Below are positions 6,871 to 7,009 of a DNA stretch of 7,009 bases, piece by piece (positions within the stretch are counted from its first letter, which is position 1; each line of letters starts with the position of its first letter). The notes beneath the pieces are model-generated. The model searched no databases. It was not told the origin of the DNA and saw only the letters and a program-made list of their open reading frames with translations. This DNA comes from an uncultured Lysobacterales bacterium (GTDB lineage: Bacteria > Pseudomonadota > Gammaproteobacteria > Xanthomonadales > SZUA-36). Where the stretch lies: positions 1 through 7,009 of the forward strand of contig CALJWY010000183.1 of assembly GCA_937974465.1 (NCBI GenBank). Direction: 5' to 3'. The translations under genes were made by a program, and so were the position numbers.

Positions 6871-7009
6871 TTCGCCGCGGGGTCGCGACTCCTGCATTGT
6901 GTTTGAAAATGTATTGAGGGAACAATCCCTGCCTGCGCCCGCGGCATACCGTTCATACCCCAGGGCACCCTCTCGACCAGTTCCTGGTCTCACCTTGTAC
7001 CCCAGGGCA
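6871..7009. other. Non-coding tail with small inverted repeats
   Basis: No convincing gene is visible in the last 139 bp. A 5-bp stem AGGGA-ACAA-TCCCT (6917-6930) follows the regulator but lacks a T-run, so it is at best a weak terminator. An 8-bp palindrome GTCGCGAC lies at 6882-6889, and a stem GACCAG-TTC-CTGGTC at 6975-6989 sits between the two copies of the direct repeat. Confidence 0.4.
6956..7009. repeat. 12-bp direct repeat with 42-bp period at window edge
   Basis: TACCCCAGGGCA occurs exactly at 6956-6967 and again at 6998-7009, where the window ends. The period is 42 bp. A 6-bp-stem hairpin (6975-6989) lies in the spacer. The sequence before 6956 does not match the end of the unit, so 6956 looks like the left edge. 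It may be the start of a tandem array or just an isolated repeated 12-mer. Confidence 0.6.

Noticed and set aside
6917..6930. Hairpin AGGGA-ACAA-TCCCT as a terminator after the regulator gene
   Set aside because: The stem is only 5 bp and the bases after it are GC-rich with no T-run, so intrinsic termination is not supported.
6956..7009. CRISPR array start
   Set aside because: Only a 12-bp repeat with a 30-bp spacer is seen, shorter than normal CRISPR repeats, and no cas gene is in the window.
1..7009. A novel defence, mobile or secondary-metabolite system
   Set aside because: All the complete genes belong to recognisable housekeeping or accessory families (efflux, acyl-CoA metabolism, TetR). 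No nuclease, integrase, transposase, toxin or synthase motif is present.

Overview
The window looks like ordinary chromosomal DNA from a gammaproteobacterium, plausibly a marine or oil-associated lineage in the Marinobacter/Alcanivorax neighbourhood. The main reason is the long minus-strand gene: its product resembles, along its whole length, the two-domain alcohol-forming fatty acyl-CoA reductase of Marinobacter (from memory; no search was run). The lipoprotein signal on the adaptor and the MacAB-type exporter also fit a Gram-negative. I see no phage, transposon, CRISPR or RNA gene.

Layout. Bases 1-111 carry the last 36 codons of an unidentified plus-strand gene. A 214-bp gap follows, and then a plus-strand three-gene operon (326-3770) for a split MacAB-type tripartite exporter: a lipoprotein periplasmic adaptor with an unusual helical insert, an ABC ATPase, and an FtsX/MacB-type permease whose start overlaps the ATPase stop (TGATG). 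No outer-membrane TolC partner is present. The operon meets a convergent gene across 57 bp with no clear terminator. That gene (minus, 3828-5816) encodes a 662-residue double-SDR fatty acyl reductase. Its real start is an ATG at 5816 behind a good GGAGG site, not the upstream in-frame GTG at 5840.

Across a short divergent promoter region (about 5817-5943) with a perfect 12-bp palindrome lies a plus-strand pair. The first gene encodes an 89-residue acyl-CoA-binding protein (ACBP); 18 bp later comes a PhaD-like TetR-family regulator. The last 139 bp (6871-7009) show no gene but contain the start of a 42-bp direct repeat that runs off the window.

How the genes may work together. The right half reads as a small acyl-CoA module: ACBP would hold and deliver long-chain acyl-CoA, the reductase would convert it to fatty alcohol (for example for wax esters), and the TetR protein could sense acyl-CoA and control the divergent promoters. 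This linkage is inferred from gene content and arrangement. The left half is an export system of unknown substrate, with no visible functional link to the lipid module. I found no wholly new system. The points most worth a second look are the helical insert in the adaptor, the reductase/ACBP/regulator cluster, the palindrome between them, and the edge repeat.
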